From contig SHZL01000180.1 in NCBI GenBank assembly GCA_009692275.1, positions 1 through 5,862 of the forward strand: DNA of 5,862 bases, read 5' to 3'. This document shows positions 4,982-5,862 of the stretch, piece by piece. Origin of the DNA: Lysobacterales bacterium (GTDB taxonomy: Bacteria > Pseudomonadota > Gammaproteobacteria > Xanthomonadales > SZUA-36). Position 1 is the stretch's first letter. Each line of letters begins with the position of its first letter. A program made the translations under genes and the position numbers. Below the pieces are notes generated by a model, which saw nothing but the letters and a program-made list of their open reading frames with translations, did no database searches and was not told the origin of the DNA.

Positions 4982-5854
4982 ATGAGCAGGACCGTGCTGC
5001 GCCCAGGCATAATTGTCGCCGGCCTGATCGCCGCGGGCATACTCTGGAGCTGTGCAAGTTTTGCAGCAACGCAGATGCAGTGGCGGCAGGTAGACCCGGA
5101 AAACATCGCCCTGATGGACCTGCCCGAGGGTCGCGTGGTCATTGAGCTCAACCCGGGATTTGCGCCCGAAACCGTGGGCCAGTTCAAGCGCCTGGTGCAA
5201 AGCAGGTTCTATAACGGCCTGAGTTTTTATCGCGTTATCGATAATTTTGTCGCCCAGGGCGGCGATGGCAGCGACCTGGGTGAACTCAGTGATTCACCCC
5301 TCATCGACGCCGAGTTCGAAATTGACTGGTCAGACAAGCTGACTTTCATGCCGGTGCAGGAACACGATCTGTTTGCCGACCAAACGGGTTTCATCGACGG
5401 GTTTGCGGTTGGCCGGGACCTGAAAGCAAAATCCGTTTGGCTGACCCACTGCCCCGGGATCGTGGCCATGGCGCGAAATGATGACCGCGATTCGAGCCGC
5501 ACGGACTTTTACATCGTAATTGGCCAGGCGCCGCGCTACCTTGATCGCAACCTGAATGTATTCGGCCGCGTGCTGGAAGGAATGAGCATCGTGCAGCGTA
5601 TCGTCCGCGGGCCGGAAAATAATGGCGGCGTATTCGTTGACGACACCACTGCTACCCGCATCCACTCAGTGAAACTGATGAGCGAGATACCCGAGAACGA
5701 ACGCGAAACGGTCTTCGTCATGGACACCAACAGCAAAGCATTTGAAGAACTGCTGGACGGTCGACGCAAACGTGAACAGTCCTTCTTCAAGCACAAGCCG
5801 CCACCGGTGCTGGACGTCTGCCAGGTGCCGGTAGGCGTGCGCGTGACAAAGTGA
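4982..5854 (+). CDS. Exported cyclophilin-type peptidyl-prolyl cis-trans isomerase with extended insertion
   Basis: This 290-residue protein catalyses proline cis-trans isomerisation, presumably during protein folding in the periplasm. Residues 1-29 look like a Sec signal peptide: R3 and R7, a hydrophobic core at 10-22, and likely cleavage near SFA-A (26-29). A C24 lies after LWS, but this is a poor lipobox. The cyclophilin core is clear: FYNGLSFYRVIDNFVAQGGD (76-95) with R84, F89 and Q92 at the catalytic and pocket positions, GIVAMAR (159-165), DFYIVIG (175-181), and LDRNLNVFGRVLEGMSIVQ (188-206). Against human cyclophilin A, Phe113 appears as Y177, Trp121 as Y187 and His126 as L192. The loop between QGGD and GIVAMAR is about 63 residues, roughly twice the usual, and contains FADQTGFIDGF. 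A basic C-terminal extension follows about residue 235. AAAGGA sits 13 nt before the ATG, which is rather far. The stop is TGA at 5852-5854. Confidence 0.9.
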   Translation: MSRTVLRPGIIVAGLIAAGILWSCASFAATQMQWRQVDPENIALMDLPEGRVVIELNPGFAPETVGQFKRLVQSRFYNGLSFYRVIDNFVAQGGDGSDLGELSDSPLIDAEFEIDWSDKLTFMPVQEHDLFADQTGFIDGFAVGRDLKAKSVWLTHCPGIVAMARNDDRDSSRTDFYIVIGQAPRYLDRNLNVFGRVLEGMSIVQRIVRGPENNGGVFVDDTTATRIHSVKLMSEIPENERETVFVMDTNSKAFEELLDGRRKREQSFFKHKPPPVLDVCQVPVGVRVTK

Positions 5855-5862
5855 AGCGAGTC

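Noticed and set aside
4968..4985. Five-codon ATG...TGA minicistron overlapping the isomerase start (AATGA)
   Set aside because: The AAAGG stretch abuts its ATG with no spacing, so it could not serve that start; the same site more plausibly serves the ATG at 4982.

Overview
The window looks like chromosomal DNA of a gammaproteobacterium with moderately high GC. The main evidence is a clear srkA (stress-response Ser/Thr kinase, YihE type) and a clear slyX, both typical of that class. They sit among ordinary housekeeping or accessory genes with short intergenic gaps. I cannot name the genus; a marine, non-enteric lineage is a guess. I see no phage, plasmid, CRISPR or tRNA genes.

Layout: Positions 1-145 are non-coding and palindrome-rich, with two hairpins and a direct repeat; they look like part of a dispersed intergenic repeat. 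Positions 146-344 are non-coding and include a small operator-like inverted repeat and an AT-rich patch that could hold a promoter. From about 345 to 688 the + strand can fold into a chain of strong hairpins ending in a textbook intrinsic terminator. I read this as a candidate structured non-coding RNA of about 340 nt that I do not recognise. Facing it on the - strand (700-1500) is a NYN/LabA-type nuclease-domain protein with a C-terminal OST-HTH/LOTUS RNA-binding domain. Divergent from that is srkA (1610-2605, +).

A tight - strand cluster follows, transcribed from right to left: a dienelactone hydrolase family enzyme (4041-3301), a VOC/glyoxalase-fold protein (3272-2850) and slyX (2846-2625, GTG start 3 nt after the preceding stop). 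It is probably one operon. It converges on srkA with only 19 bp between the stop codons. Its likely promoter has a TATAAT box enclosed by an inverted repeat (4094-4128), which suggests an operator.

Just upstream of that promoter lies the most striking structure in the window. Positions 4150-4412 form a 263-bp element bounded by 26-bp terminal inverted repeats. Inside are two large nested palindromic arms of 96 and 99 nt, so one strand can fold into a three-way junction. It has no convincing gene and looks like a non-autonomous mobile or palindromic repeat. To its right, on the + strand, are a small conserved-looking protein of unknown function with a glycine-rich tail (4509-4910) and an exported cyclophilin-type peptidyl-prolyl isomerase with a long insertion (4982-5854).

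The best candidates for something undescribed are the three-armed palindromic element, and the structured RNA next to the NYN-LOTUS gene.
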